Position numbers and translations under genes: made by a program
Notes under the pieces: model-generated
The model's input: the letters and a program-made list of their open reading frames with translations, nothing else
Told to the model about the DNA's origin: nothing
The model's database searches: none
Assembly (NCBI RefSeq): GCF_014356525.2
Contig: NC_052507.1
Coordinates: forward strand, 930,001-994,000
DNA length: 64,000 nucleotides
Reading direction: 5' to 3'
DNA from: Nilaparvata lugens
Lineage: Eukaryota > Arthropoda > Insecta > Hemiptera > Delphacidae
Shown: piece after piece, positions 21,072 to 33,437 of the stretch
Layout: every line of letters starts with the position of its first letter
Position numbering within the stretch: position 1 is the stretch's first letter

Positions 21072-21224
21072 AGGCCCGGTTGCACAAAAGCCGGTTAAAT
21101 TTTAACCGTGATTAATTTTACGAGAACCAATCACAGAAGGCGTTTTTGAAAAGACGGTTTCTTTGATTGGTTCTCGTGGAATTAATCTCGGTTAAAATTT
21201 AACCGTCTGTTGTGCAACCGGCAC
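21072..21224. mobile_element. 153-bp foldback MITE (cggttgcac ends)
   Basis: The ends ccggttgcacaaaagccggt and its complement extend as inverted repeats of about 55 bases (ttaaattttaaccg, attaat, gaaccaatca). The duplicated segment at 17840 lacks it, giving an empty site. Flanking TA (21070-21071 and 21225-21226) is the probable target duplication. Confidence 0.8.
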
Positions 21225-21289
21225 TATGTGTTCTTTTTATGAACTACTGCTCTACCTACCTACCTCAAGCACGAGAGGGAGGTTATAAA

Positions 21290-21926
21290 GTCCATTTCTC
21301 AAAGATGGAGTGGACCCCCCATCAGTTTCTCAGGAAGGAGACTCATGCCAGTTGATAGAGCTGATGAATACTATACAGGGTATGAATTTTATAAAAAAAA
21401 TCGTTAGAGCCGTTTTCGAGAAAAACTTGAAAAACATGGTTCCTTAGTAATTATCCGCCATTTTTCTCAAGAATATTACGGAGCTCCTGTAATTTCCCTA
21501 GAAATGAGAATCAGTTGATAGAGCTTATGAATAGCTATCCATGGTATAAATTTGAAGAAAATCGTTGGAGCCGTTTTCGAGAAAACCGTGAAAAACTTTG
21601 TTGGTTAGTAATCATCCGCCATTTGTTCCGTCATCTTGAATTGAATTTTATTGAATTTCTTACTGTCGGATCCTCATGGTATAAGGACCTTAAGTTTAAA
21701 ATTCTAAGTCAATCGGTTAATTAGGAATGTAATCGTGTTCACAGACATACACACCCTGAATTTTATAATAAAAATGCTTATCATGATCTATCGACACTTG
21801 AAAATGCCATCGATACCCAAATATTTTAAAAAACAGATGAATTCTCAGTGATATAATTCAGCAGTGTATTACTATCATTCAATATTCATTTTTACACGGC
21901 CTATTTCACTGAAAATCAATGAGAAA
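21290..21926. repeat. C-related insertion in D/duplicated segment
   Basis: Absent from the matching place at 17906-17911. It contains C-family interior (cgttggagccgttttcgagaaaa, ggtataaggacctt) in several diverged tandem pieces, then unassigned AT-rich sequence. Confidence 0.55.
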
Positions 21927-22480
21927 TAGTTATTTGTGCAACTAGTGCGCAAAGTGACAGTTTGCTGCACCGAAAGAAACGTTTACCTCGTTTACCTCGC
22001 CTACGGCTCGGGCGGAATGGTTTCTTGAGTGCAGCAGAGGAACTTTGCGCACGTATTTCACATTAAGTTTTTCCTACAGTTACCATTGAATATGAAAAGT
22101 GGGTAATTATGGGTAAAATTGCCTGAAATGTCCATCAAATGTTTTTCTGTGTAGTTTTATTATTGATAAAAACCTTAATCCTAAAATCCTAAAGTCCTCG
22201 TTGTCCTTGGTTATAATATCTAATGAATAATAATTAGCGCGTTGTGCTTGGTTGCACCTCTGCTCACTATAGCAGCCACAGCAGTCACTGTTACCAACTT
22301 CATTTTGATTTTGCTGCACTGTTGCTCCATATAACCTACTAAGTATTTTGCGTTGCCATGTTGCAAATCTGGAGTGCAGAAAAATTTTTCCCGCACTAGA
22401 GCGGAAAAGTGATTCTTTGCGTTCTGTAATCAGTGCAGCAATGGCCACTTTTCAACGTAACTGTAGGAAAAATATATAGT
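21927..22480. repeat. D-family repeat, full-length copy
   Basis: Runs from aatagttatttgtgcaactag to aactgtaggaaaaatata. Both ends carry tagtgcgcaaag-type motifs in opposite orientation (the second end is decayed here), suggesting inverted terminal repeats. Other copies are at 35855-36548 and 61672-62193. No protein is encoded; the 113-codon frame inside is not conserved in the other copies. Confidence 0.6.
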
Positions 22481-23049
22481 GAGGTCCACGTTATGATAGC
22501 AGTTGCCCTGCTACCAATTTTGTCCAAAAAGGTTTGATAGTTTTATCCTATCACCCAAGGAAAGTCATCGGTTCCAATTATACTCACATCTTGGGAAATC
22601 ATGAATGGATTTAACGCCTATGAATAAGAAGTCCAGTTCAGAGCAAATCAAATTATAATTTTCATAAAGCTTGGGCAATTGAAAACGAAAATTTATTGAA
22701 CAGAACAATTTGATACTTAAAACAAAAGATTCTTACAAGCTAAAATACTCATCTGTTCATATTGAACTCATTTATTTGGCTACAGGCTTTCAAAATTACA
22801 CAAAACATTCAACACAAATTGAGAAAATTATAAACATATTCAGATCTCAATTGAAACATTTTAAACTTCACTTATATAGAAAAATTTCAAGAGAACGAAA
22901 ACACATCTACTACAAGCCAGCAGCCATTTTTCTTGAGAGAAGAGCCTGAAGGTTTTGGGAGACGCCTAGACATGTCATCAATTGCCAACCCCACTAATAA
23001 AGAATACAAGTTTACAATTCTTACTATCCACAGACAACGAAAGTCTCAG
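22481..23049. other. B-element end, then nothing recognisable
   Basis: 22479-22500 is a diverged B-family terminus (tagtgaggtccacgttatga). The rest is AT-rich with unconvincing short frames. Confidence 0.45.
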
Positions 23050-23268
23050 CTGTTTCAGCCAAGGATGAATTATCCTTTTAAAGTCGTTCAGCAAGTTTTC
23101 CCAAGGATGAGAGACCTAGTGCAATCGAATTTTTATATCATAAACCCACTATGTTCCAAATATTTCGTAACAATCCTTTGAGCCGTTCTCGAGATCTGAT
23201 GAACATAAATAACCAGATATAAGAATATAAACAGATATACAGAAATTGCTCGCTTAATATAATAGGAA
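23050..23268 (-). mobile_element. Helitron-like 5' end fragment
   Basis: On the minus strand it reads TCCTATTATATTAAGCGAGC followed by the caccgg/ctcgag-type interior shared with 14288-14442 and 15180-15340. The TC start fits a Helitron 5' end. Confidence 0.55.
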
Positions 23269-23867
23269 AGAAATTGAAATTCTTCACAAACTAAGCTTCG
23301 ATTGAGCAAAATTACAGCCGAGATATGAAAGTTCAAAGACATACATCACCGGGAAAACAAAATTAGATTTCAATCTCATTCAACATTATACTCAAATTTA
23401 CTCGATAAAGGTCAATTCTAAAAAAATATATAAGGATACAAAACATAGAGCTGTCAATTTTACACAAACTGATTCAAAATTTTATACAAAATCGTGTAAC
23501 AAACAACATACTTATAATAGATCAACGACATCTTTGTCGAACCATATTATTCAATTTTCAACATAAAATCCAAATTGAATCAGACTGCTATGTACTAATT
23601 CGGGTACTATTCAAAAGTGATCATTAACAAGTAGTTAGTATTGGAAGGAAGCATTGAAGAGTATTATATCCATTTTATTAGGAAACAGTCGTTTTGATAA
23701 GAAAATTCTCAAGTATAAGAAAGATAGACATTGAAATTCTTTACAAACTAAGGTTTGATTGAGCAAAATCGATGTACATACAGCAGAGTTGTGATAGTAC
23801 AAATACCTCATCATATTGAGAAGACAAGAGTAGTTTTCAATAAATTAGGAATTTGGCAAAAGAGATT
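23269..23867. other. AT-rich, no gene; short internal direct repeat
   Basis: A phrase around ttgaaattcttcacaaactaag (about 23273) recurs at about 23733 with gattgagcaaaat. Nothing else was recognised. Confidence 0.4.
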
Positions 23868-24912
23868 GATCCAGTTTTTACTGTCCTTGTCCTATTACAA
23901 TAGGTAAGGAAAGTATTGCTTTCCGAAAAAAATTAAGGTACCCCAATTTCTAAATTTCTATACGTTTCAAGGTCCAATGAGTCCAAAACATGATTTTTGG
24001 GTATTGGTCTGTGTGTGTGTATGTGTGTGTGTCTGTGAACACGATAACTCACAAAAAAGAACACAATAGTCGATATTTCATCTGTAGAACAGCTGTTTTG
24101 ACGACTTTTAAAAAATAATCGAATTTCACAATTTACACAAAGAAAAAAGGTACTTTGAAAACAATTATATATATTATATACATATACGCAGTAGTCTGAT
24201 CATAGTTTCAAATATGTTGCCGCCAAAAACTGGTTTTTGGGTATTGGTCTGTATGTGTGTGTGTGTGTGTGTGTGCGTCTGTGTACACGATATCTCATCT
24301 CCCAATTAACGGAATGACTTGAAATATGGAACTTAAGGTCCTTTCACTATAAGGATCCGACACGAACAATTTCGATCAAATGCAATTCAAGATGGCGGCT
24401 AAAATGGCGAGAATGTTGTCAAAAACAGGGTTATTCGTAATTTTCTCAGAAACGGCTCCAACAATTTTGATCAAATTCATACCTAAAATAGTCATCGATA
24501 AGCTCTATCAACTGCCACAAGTCCCATATCTGTAAAAATTTCAGGAGCTTCGCCCCATCAATGCAGATAGATTCCCAATTATCAGGCTTCAGATACAATT
24601 GAAACGAAAAAAATCAAGTGAAGTAGATTGAGCATGAAAATCTCTACAATTAATGTTCAGTAACATTTTCACCTAAAATTGAAAATAAGCTTTAAATTCG
24701 AGAAAATGTCATTATTCAATTGCAAATTATTGTTGATTCTATTAAATCATTCACTATGAAGAGATAGCAGACCTCATGTGTGTTTCCAGCGTTATTGCCC
24801 GGTCACCAGCTGGCTCAAAACTTTGAATAGTAAACTTGAGATGCGCGGGAACACTAGCGTCAGGTGATCAATCTTCATAACGGCAAGGAAAGTTGTGTGA
24901 GTGCGCCACACC
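23868..24912 (+). repeat. C-family repeat, compound copy
   Basis: Starts tttttactgtccttgtccta and ends ggaaagttgtgtgagtgcgc then accagattttt. It contains two GT runs (24010-24033 and 24250-24275), the second after a partial internal insertion. T-runs flank both ends. Confidence 0.7.
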
Positions 24913-25160
24913 AGATTTTTGATCATAACTTTTGAACGGATCACGATAGCTAAATTTTTCAAAAAACATTTCATTCAGAAGAAGAAATTTACTTTGAGAT
25001 TATAATATATTTAAGAATTTCGAAACCTCTGTAGGTTTTTGTCAGTTAAGAAGCTAAAAAAATAGGAAAAAATAATTTCCAGGTGTCTTTCTCATAAATA
25101 TTGTTTTTCTATAACTTCTGAAGCTTCTTTGAAACTTTTTATAGCTTCATTCTCAGCCAC
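24913..25160. other. AT-rich, no gene
   Basis: Includes cttctgaagcttctttgaaac, whose complement recurs beside the B fragment at 35790-35860, so this stretch travels with the next B piece. Confidence 0.4.
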
Positions 25161-25163
25161 CTA

Positions 25164-25330
25164 TATAGTGAGGTCCACGTTATAATGGCAGTATTTGATT
25201 AACATTGTTGTTGCTATCCTTGTCTATCATTCGACAAAGCAGGTAGTGCTTTATATCCCTTCCCAGCTCCGCAGTGTTGCAAGATCGTTTTTTAGACATT
25301 TAGAAATGTATTGTTGTTGGCACAAGGCAG
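25164..25330. repeat. B-family fragment
   Basis: Starts with the B terminus (tatagtgaggtccacgtt) and runs through tatttgattaacattg and tatcattcgacaaagc. An inverted relative with the same outside flank lies at 35690-35860. Confidence 0.65.
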
Positions 25331-25628
25331 CCCCCGGCGGGAATCTCTGAACAGCTGTTGTTTGTTGCCAGCTTAGTCGTTGTTTTTTTTGTCGTCACAT
25401 CGAATTTTGAAACGTGGCCTCAGCTCTAGGTGGATCCATAGAACAACACCTGCTGTTACAGTACGGGTCTTGTACCTTTGCCTATCTGCAGAGTGCCACT
25501 AGACTACAATACTACCCGTTCAAAAATCTGGCGTGGCGCACTCACACAACTTTCCATGCCGTTATGAGAATTGATCAACTGACGCTAGTGTTCACGCGCA
25601 TCTCAAGTGTACTTATGAACAACCAGCA

Positions 25629-25853
25629 GGTAACCCGTGCTTCGCAAGGGTCTATATTAAAACTTGACGTAATGAAATCCAGAAGAATTGAAAATAGGCC
25701 TATAAGAATCCTCGGTTGATTAAGAATTTATAAGCAGCATTTCAAGTAAATCAGTCCAGTAGTTCAGACGTGATGATACGTCGAACATAATTTCCCTATC
25801 CTCTACACGTGTATACGTCTTTAAGCCAGTTCTTTCCTCTATTATAGTATTGA
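25629..25853 (-). mobile_element. G-family (Helitron-like) short element
   Basis: On the minus strand it begins near atactataatagaggaaaga and ends gcgaagcacgggttacctgc. Relatives are at 25905-26430, 47235-47445, 47457-47670 and 59986-60226. The start and end style suggests a nonautonomous Helitron. No coding capacity. Confidence 0.55.
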
Positions 25854-25904
25854 AGATGATAGATAGATGGATATATCATCCATTTATCTATCATCCTCTA
25901 TACT

Positions 25905-26430
25905 ATAATAAAGGAAATGAATGAGAATAAATTTTGAAAGGTTTGAGATATCGATGTGCGGTTTTCACCATACTTTTTCTCTGGAAATCCTGTATCGGTA
26001 TCATGTATCATATGACCACCTCTCAATTAAAAAAGAAGTTGAATTCAAAATGGTGGTTCCAAAATGGCGGAAAAAATTTGGGTGCGACGGAAAACCTGTT
26101 TTTATCATTCGAAAAGGATCCCCAAATCATACCTATCTTCTAATTTCCCTTTTAAGAGAAATGTTCTGCTGCTTCCTTACAATAACTGAAAGTATGACAA
26201 ATAATTGAAAACTTGACAAACTGATAAATTGATGTGATCAAATATTGAAGAATTTAAAATAGGTTTATAACCTTCCTCAGTTAAGCAAGAATCTATTTTA
26301 TGCAAAATATCAAGTCAATCAGTCCAATAGTTCAGACGTGATGATGCGTCAAATATAATTTTCCTATACTACTTTACACCTCTATACGTGTATTAATAAT
26401 CCAGTTCTTTAATATAATAATATTTTTTAA
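25905..26430. repeat. G-family copy, diverged
   Basis: Contains tactataataaaggaaatg at the start, then gaaaacttgacaaactgat, gcaaaatatcaagtcaatcagtc and cagacgtgatgatgcgtc. The 95-codon frame inside is not supported by any motif. Confidence 0.45.
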
Positions 26431-26433
26431 TTC

Positions 26434-27935
26434 CGACCATATGATTTGGTGTTTTTTTTACTTTCCTTGCCCTACTACCATAGGTAAGGAAAGTATTGCT
26501 TTCCAAAAAAAATAAGGTACCCCAATTTCAAGTTTTCTATACGTTTCAAGGTCCCCTGAGTCCAAAAACATGATTTTTGAGTATTGGTCTGTGTGTGTGT
26601 ATGTGTGTATGTGTGTGTGTGTGTGTGTATGTGTGTGTGTGTATGTCTGTGAACACGATAACTCCATTCCTAATTAACCGATCGACTTGAAATTTTAAAC
26701 TTAAGGTCCCTATACCATGAGGACCCGACAATAAGAAATTCAATAAAATTCAATTCAAGATGGCGGAAGAAATGGCGGATAATTACTAAAAAACCATGTT
26801 TTTCACGTTTTTCTCGAAAATGGCTCTAACGATTTTCTTCAAATTTATATCATGGATAGCTATTTATAAGCCCTATCAACTAGCATAAGTCTCATTTCTG
26901 GGAAAATTTCAGGAGCTCCGTAATATTCTTGAGAAAAATGGCGGAAAATGACTAAAAAACCATGTTTTTCACGGTTTTCTCGAAAACGGCTCCAACGATT
27001 TTCTTCAAATTCATACCATGGATAGCTATTTTTAAGCCCTATCAACTGGCATAAGTTTCATTTCTGGGAAAATTTCAGGAGCTCCGTAATATTCTTGAGA
27101 AAAATGGCGGATAATGACTAAAAATCCATGTTTTTCACCGTTTTCTCGAAAACTGCTCTAACGATTTACTTCAAATTCATACCATGGATCATAAGCACTA
27201 TCAAATGACATGAGTTTTTTCCTTGGAAAATTGCAGGAGCTCCGTAATATTCTTGAGAAAAATGGCAGATAATTACTAAAAAACCATGTTTTTCACGATT
27301 TTCTCAAACATGACTTGACCGATTTTTTTCAAATTCATACCCTGTATAGTTATATATCAGCTCTATTTACAAGCATGAGTCTCCTCCCTGAGAAACTAAT
27401 GGGGGGTCAAGCCCATCCTTGAGAAATGGACTTTGTAACCTCCTTCTCGTGCATGAGGTAGGTAGGTAGAGCAGTTCATAAAAAGAACACATAGTCGAGA
27501 TATTTCATCTGTAGAACAGCTGTTTTGACGACTTTAAAAAAATGACGACTAAAAAAATCATTGAATTTCACAATATACACAAAGGAAAAAGTACTCTGAA
27601 AACAATTATATATACACATATACAAAAGTCTGATCGTAGTTTCGAATATGAGCAAGGAAAGTTGTGTGAGTGTACCACACCAGATTTTTTATTAAATCGT
27701 ATGTACTATTAATGAAGTTTGAACATTAATTCTGAAAAATCTAGAAGGAAAATTGAAATTTGGGCTTCCAGGTGCACGAGATTGATATTTTTAGAATCTA
27801 TGTTCAAAATTTGGAGATCCAAATCATTCCCGTTTTACTGGTATGCAATCCACAAGTTGACATGTTTTGATGCGAACAAACGAACACACAAACACACGAA
27901 CAAACACAACACTCTCTCTTATTATATTATAGAAG
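26434..27935 (-). mobile_element. Helitron-like fragment split by C repeat
   Basis: The pieces 26434-26455 and 27690-27935 together match 1-261, giving a clear pre-insertion reference. The 5' start on the minus strand is near 27935. Confidence 0.6.
26459..27690 (+). repeat. C-family repeat inserted in Helitron
   Basis: Starts actttccttgccctactacc and ends with accacaccaga, inserted at a T-run of the Helitron-like host. A GT run lies at 26589-26645. The middle holds about three diverged tandem units of some 140-150 bases (ccatgtttttcac..ggatagctattt..ggagctccgtaatattc). Confidence 0.75.
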
Positions 27936-28660
27936 ATCTGAGCCAGCTGGTGACAGGACAATAACGCTGGAGACATACGAGGTCTGCTATCTCTTCATAG
28001 TGAATCATTCAATAGAATCAACAGTTGCCAACAGTTTGCAATTGGATAATCACATCTTCTCGAATTTCGAGCTTATTTTCAATTCTAGGTGGAAATGTTA
28101 CTGAGCATCAATTGTAGAGATTTTCATGCTGAATATTTTCCACTCGAATGTTCCAGTTTGAGTTGTATATGAAGCCTGATATTTGGGAATCTAAAATCAA
28201 ACTTTGCATAGATGGGGCGGAGATCCTGAAATTTTTACAGATATGGGACTTCTGGCAGTTGATAGAGCTTATCGATGACTATTCTAGGTACGAATTTAAT
28301 CAAAATCGTTCAAGCCGTTTTTGAGAAAATCGCGAAAAACAATGTTCTTGACAACATTTTCTTCATTTTAGCCGCCATCTTGAATTGAATTTTATTGAAT
28401 TTCTTACTGTCGGATACTTTTGGTATAAGGACCTTAACTTTAAAATTTCAAGTCAATCGGTTGATTAGGAATGGAGTTATCGTGTTCACAGACACACACA
28501 CACCCACACACACATAGAGACCAATACCCAAAAACCACTTTTTTGGACTCAGGGGACCTTGAAACGTATAGAAATTTAGAAATTGAGGTACCTTCATTTT
28601 TTTCAAATGCAATGGTTTTCTTACCTATGGTAATAGGACAAGGAAAGTAAAAACATAGAA
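27936..28660 (-). repeat. C-family repeat, partial
   Basis: gagccagctggtgacagg, then the common interior, a CA run at 28493-28515, and the ggcaaggaaagt-like end (gacaaggaaagtaaaa). Confidence 0.65.
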
Positions 28661-28851
28661 CATTTTAGAAACTGTATCTTTCCTTAAGCAACAGATGCTC
28701 TTTTGTATCTCCTCAAAAACAATGTGTTGCATCCGAAAGGATAAACAAGGAGCTTTTTGGAGCTACGTCTTTTTGCACAATCTATCAGCTATAGTGAGGT
28801 TCACGTTATAATGGCAGTGTTTGATTAGCAATGGTATTGTTATCCTTGTCT

Positions 28852-29231
28852 TCTTCTTCTTCTTCTTCTTCTTCTGGTTCCTTCTCCTTTTGGAGGTTGG
28901 AAATCATCACGACAATTTCCACTTTATTGATTGCAGCCTTGAATAGTTCCCTTGAGTTGCAGCCATACCATTCTCTTAAACTACGCAGCCAGGATATCCT
29001 TCTTCTTCCCACACTCTCTTTTCCATGATCCTTTCTTGCAATATAAGTCTCAACAGCTCATACTTTTCACCCCTCATTACATGACCCAAATAATGCAATT
29101 TTCTTCTCTTTATAGTCGCAACAACTTCACATTCCTTTGCCATCATTAACATTACATCCCTATTTGTCACTTTTCTTATCCATGGTATTCTCCACATCTT
29201 TCTATAGCACCACATTCCTAATGCCTCGATG
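28852..29231 (-). pseudogene. LINE 3' fragment (RT C-terminal region)
   Basis: On the minus strand, a frame with RKMWRIPWIRKVTNRDV, IKRRKLHYLGHVMRG and KYELLRLILQ shifts frame near 29005 into RRRISWLRSLREWYG and ELFKAAINKV. This is the order of the region after RT in a common arthropod LINE. The 3' tail is a GAA run (28851-28875 as TTC). A 12-base duplication, TTATCCTTGTCT (28840-28851 and 30260-30271), flanks the whole insert. A C repeat at 29237-30243 interrupts the 5' side, leaving about 12 LINE bases (30249-30259). Confidence 0.85.
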
Positions 29232-29236
29232 TTTTT

Positions 29237-30243
29237 ACTTCCCTTGCCCTATTACCATAGGTAAGGAAAGTATTGCTTTCCAAAAAAATTAAAGGTACCC
29301 TAATTTCTTGTTTTCTATACGTTTCATTACTTTCCTTGCCCTATTACCATAGGTAAGAAAAGTAGGCTATTGCTTTTCAAAAAAATTCAAGGTACCCCAA
29401 TTTCATGTTTTCTATACGTTTCAAGATACCTGAGTCCAAAAACATGATTGTTGGGTGTTGGTCTGTGTGTGTGGGTGTGTGTGTGGGTGTGTGTGTGTCT
29501 GTGAACACGATAACTCCATTCCTAATTAACCGATTGACTTGAAATTTTAAACTTAAGGTCCTTATACCATAAGTATTCGACAATAAGAAATTCAATAGAA
29601 TTCAATCCAAAATGGCGGAAGAAATGGTGGATAATGACTAAAAAACAATGTTTTTCACGGTTTCCTCGAAAACGGCTCTTACGATTTTCTTCTAATTTAT
29701 ACCCTAGATAGCTATTTATAAGCCCTATCAACTGACATGAGTCTTATTTGTGGGAAAATTGCAGAAGTTCCGTAATATTCTTAAGAAAAATGGCGGATAG
29801 TTACTAAAAAACCATGTTTTTCACGATTTTCTCAAACATGACTTGACCGATTTTTTTCAAATTCATACCCTGTATAGTTATATATCAGCTCTATTTACTA
29901 GCATGAGTCTCCTCCCTGAGAAACTAATAGGGGGTCCACCCGATCCTTGAGAAATTTACTTTGTAAATTCAAAGTTTTACTAGTTTATTCAAAAGAACAC
30001 ACGTCGATATTTTATTTGTAGAACAGCTGTTTTGACAACTTTTAAAAAATCCTCAAATTTCATAATTCAAACAAAGGAAAATGTACTCTGAAAACAATAG
30101 CCTAACAATAGTATAATAGTAGTTTCAAAAGAAAATATTTAGTCGCCAATCGGCATAATGTTATTCCCCTAGATTATCCTTGTTCAAGAATGAGGCTTAT
30201 AGATCAATGAGTAAGGATATTTGTGTGAGTGTCCCACACCAGA
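29237..30243 (+). repeat. C-family repeat nested in LINE
   Basis: Starts acttcccttgccctattacc and ends cccacaccaga, with TTTTT on both sides (29232-29236 and 30244-30248). The left end is doubled in tandem (29237-29327, then 29328 onward). A GT run lies at 29463-29500. Confidence 0.8.
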
Positions 30244-30618
30244 TTTTTGAGGTTTGAGTTTATCCTTGTCTATGATTCAACAAAGCGGATAGCGCTATCT
30301 CTTCCACGCTTTACTCTGTTGCCAGATCGTCTATTGAAAATGTAGAATTGATAATTGATTAACAAAATATTTCATCTTAATTATGAAAATTCATTATGCA
30401 ATTACTGAAAAATATAATCTCTTGCTTGAAATACAAAACTAATTATTTTTAACGAGAATGAACAGTTAACATTACATCAATAAACCTGTATCAGCTACCA
30501 TCTATAGAAGGCATTGACAAGACGTTGAAAAGGATCAAGAAAAGGTCAAGAAGAGGATCGGCGAGGTTGTTCTATCTTTCACCACTCACATTATGGCGTG
30601 GACTTCACTATAGACTAC

Positions 30619-30839
30619 AATAGTACCCGTTCGAAAACATACATTTTTGAAAATGTATCATTCCATAAGCAACAAATGCTCTTTTGTATCTTCACAAATG
30701 CAACGGATTGCATCCAAAAAGATACACAGAAGCAGTTTTTCGAAGCTATGACTTTCTAGGTCAAGCACAACACATTCTATCAGCTAAACACACACGCGAC
30801 CCATTAACGACACATTAACACACGACCGGAATTGATTGA
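30619..30839. other. No gene recognised
   Basis: Low-copy AT-rich sequence. tacaatagtacccgttcgaaaac recurs at 25505-25525 and 50833-50855 in diverged form. Confidence 0.4.
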
Positions 30840-30841
30840 TT

Positions 30842-31275
30842 GAGTACATTATTGACCGAGCGAAGTGAGGTCTAAGATTCAAGTCGACGGTTTGGCATTT
30901 CTCTTAATGTGTTAAAATGTTTATAATTTTATATGTTGCGCATTTACGGCGGAACGCGGTGATAGATTTTCATGAAATTTGACAGGTATGTTCCTTTTTA
31001 ATTGCGCGTCGACGTATATACAAGGTTTATGGAAATTTTGCATTTCAAGAATAATATAAGATGAAAAAAGAGCCTCCTTCATACGCCGATATTAGAGTAG
31101 AAATCAGACTATAGAATTATTCATCATAAATCAGCTGACAAGTGATCACACAGATGTGTGGAGAAGCAGCCAGTCTACTTCTGTATTCCCATAAGGTCTA
31201 TAGTTTCAATCAGGTACTTGTGGATGAGAATACTGCGTGAGGTCTACTGTTCACAGAACTACTAGTTTATGTAGA
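30842..31275. repeat. H-family repeat
   Basis: Starts acattattgaccgagcgaag and ends gaggtctactgttcacagaac then tactagttt. It matches 50325-51283. The CTAGT end is compatible with a Helitron 3' end, but no terminal hairpin is evident. Confidence 0.55.
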
Positions 31276-32475
31276 TTTACAATATATACTGGCTTATACA
31301 CTCATATATGATAGCTTACGATACAAAATTATAGATGAATTTACATAATATAGACTGAAAAAAATTAATGAACTGTATTATGATGTGAAAAAAGCGATTC
31401 GGAATAACTATAGATAATATTGTAATGCAATATTCCAAATTGCTTTTTTCACGGGGGAGAGAGAGAGATAGTGAAGGAGAGGGAGAGAGTGAGTGAGAGA
31501 GAGTGATAGAGGTAGATAGCCTGATAGAAAGATTCGATTAGATTCGATGGAAAGAAAGAGAGAGAGAGAGAGTGAGTGAGAGAGAGTGTAGGGGAGAGAG
31601 AGAAAGAGAGATTGATTGATTGATTGATTATATGCCTATATTAGGGTGGAGTTAGGACTCCTGGTCCTCTCTACCACACAACCCTTTACAATAGAAGAAA
31701 AATTCACATAAGAAAACAGAGAAAATAGATTACATATTATGTAATAAGATTATATAAGATTAATATAAGTGAATAAAACTCTCAATGAAAATACAATTAC
31801 ATATAATAAAAGAGAATTTTAAACTAAATTTATTAATACACCTGGAAACAATATTTCAAATTCCACTAAATAAATCATATAGGAAAACCTATCAGAAATG
31901 AAGAAATGGAGATCTAATCAAGTTGCCATTCACTCACACATGCACACAAAACAACCCTATAGAGAAAGATTTTACAAAGTATAATAATTATCATAAAACA
32001 ATATAAGATGAAATATTTTGTGTCTGTAGTTGCATAAAAGGTAAAAATGAGTTAAATTTATGTAGATTGATACAATGTAAATAGACAATAAAAATAGAGA
32101 GGATGGGAGAGAGAGAGAGAGAGTGAGGGAGAGAGTGAGAGAGAGAAAGATAAGGTGAGAAAAAAAGCTCGATGATGTAACAAACACTTCTCAGGGATGG
32201 AAACGGAAAGTAATGAAGCCGGAATCATTTAGGGAAACACGTCGGAAGAAAGAAATAGAGGTTTCTTCCTCTTCTGGTTTTTTCCTAGGGATGCATTGGA
32301 AGGAAATGAGGAGTCAACTTTGCAGTCTTCAGTAGTGCAGGTGTCTGTTCTCAAATCGCCCGAAATGTAAATTGAGCAAGATTTGCAAATTCGGTAGAGG
32401 CCTTTGTGAGGAGGTGCTGAAGAGGAGATTTGATTCAGACTTTTTGTTTATCTTCCCAGTCTTCTCCTTCACAAT
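31276..32475. repeat. GA-rich tracts and AT-rich spacer
   Basis: Imperfect GAGA tracts lie at 31452-31512, 31553-31613 and 32107-32150. Between them is AT-rich sequence, with a short tgattgattgatta run at 31612-31630. No coding signal. Confidence 0.6.
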
Positions 32476-32760
32476 CTTCGCCTCCTCCTCCTCCTCCTCC
32501 TTCTCCTCCTTTACCTCCTTCTCCTTTCCCGGTCGTGTGTTAATGGGAAGGATATTTTATATCCTTCTAAAAGAATCGACAATTATTTGTTGAAACACCG
32601 CCTATCGTTATTCTAATTGCATTCTATATTTATTCACATTGATTAATTATTTATTCTTTGTGAATTTCGTTGAAAAACTAGCATTATCGTCAATTAATGT
32701 AAATTAGTGTATAAGCCAGTAAATAATGTAACATACATAAATAAAGAAATAAAACAAAAT

Positions 32761-32945
32761 AAATCTTATAGCACCCTTTATTCTTTAAAAAACATTAAAA
32801 TAGTTGAACAACTAGTTTCGGTTTACACCATCTTCAGGTTCTAAAATAAAATAAAATTCAATAACTGTTTACAAATTGATATCAACTATTTCAATGTTTT
32901 TTAAAGAATAAAGGGTGCTATAAGATTTATTTTGTTTTATTAATT
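32761..32945. repeat. Inverted-arm element with hammerhead
   Basis: aaatcttatagcaccctttat at 32761 and its complement ending at 32935 pair as arms of about 45 bases (ttctttaaaaaacattaaaatagttga). The loop region contains the hammerhead motif. Confidence 0.7.
32806..32841 (-). ncRNA. Hammerhead ribozyme, complete core
   Basis: On the minus strand: GAAC (stem I), CUGAAGA core (32837-32831), stem II GGU-GUAA-ACC, GAAA (32819-32816), palindromic stem III CUAG, then U-U at the cut (32811-32810) and GUUC, which pairs with GAAC. All conserved core bases are present. The short palindromic stem III resembles the minimal type found in Penelope-like elements and retrozymes, which act as dimers. Confidence 0.65.
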
Positions 32946-33339
32946 TAAAAGCAGCCCATGTCAATAAGTATTTTATAAATAAAGAAATCTAATCTTCTCC
33001 TCCTTCTCCTCCTTCTCCTCCTTCTCCTCCTCCTTCACAACCTCCTCATGCGGCTTGAATAAAACTTTTTTCATCTTCTCCTTCTTCCTCTTCTCTCTTC
33101 TTATTCGTCTTCTCCGCTTCTTCTTCTTCTTCTTCTTATCATCTTCTACTTGTCACCTTGTTCCCCTTCTTATCAATACTTGCTCTCTTTTTTTTCTCCT
33201 CATCGTCTCATCATCACCTACATCATCTCCTCCTTCTCCTCCTCCTCCTCATCCTTCTCCTCCTCCTCGAGTGGCTGGAATGGAAATTGCAAATTCAATT
33301 TAAACAAAACGCAGATTGGGATTGGAGTCTGGCAGATAT

Positions 33340-33437
33340 AGGTTGCAAAAGCGTTTATGCATAGACATGCTTGCCCTTACTAACATTCAACAATGATTCA
33401 AGTCACTTCACGAGCCGCTCTTATCAGTTTTTAATCT
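33340..33437. other. Unassigned spacer
   Basis: ctggcagatataggttgcaaaagcg is echoed in reverse complement at 36780-36830 beside another B end. No gene. Confidence 0.35.

Larger units (their letters stand above)
28789..30618. mobile_element. B-family element split by nested insertions
   Basis: The left terminus is tatagtgaggttcacgtt at 28791 and the right terminus aaacgtggacttcactata-like at about 30598-30616. The interior resumes at 30272 (tatgattcaacaaagcgg). The LINE at 28852-30259 lies inside it, and a C repeat lies inside the LINE. Confidence 0.75.
32476..33285. repeat. CTC/CTT-rich tracts with inverted pair
   Basis: Pyrimidine-triplet tracts lie at 32476-32528, 32995-33050, 33110-33140 and 33225-33272. 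Serine/leucine/phenylalanine-rich frames over them are by-products of composition. The inverted hammerhead-bearing segment sits between. Confidence 0.6.

Noticed and set aside
32372..33364. Serine/leucine-rich frames near 32372-32593 and 33055-33364
   Set aside because: They cover CTC/CTT triplet tracts and exist in several frames at once.
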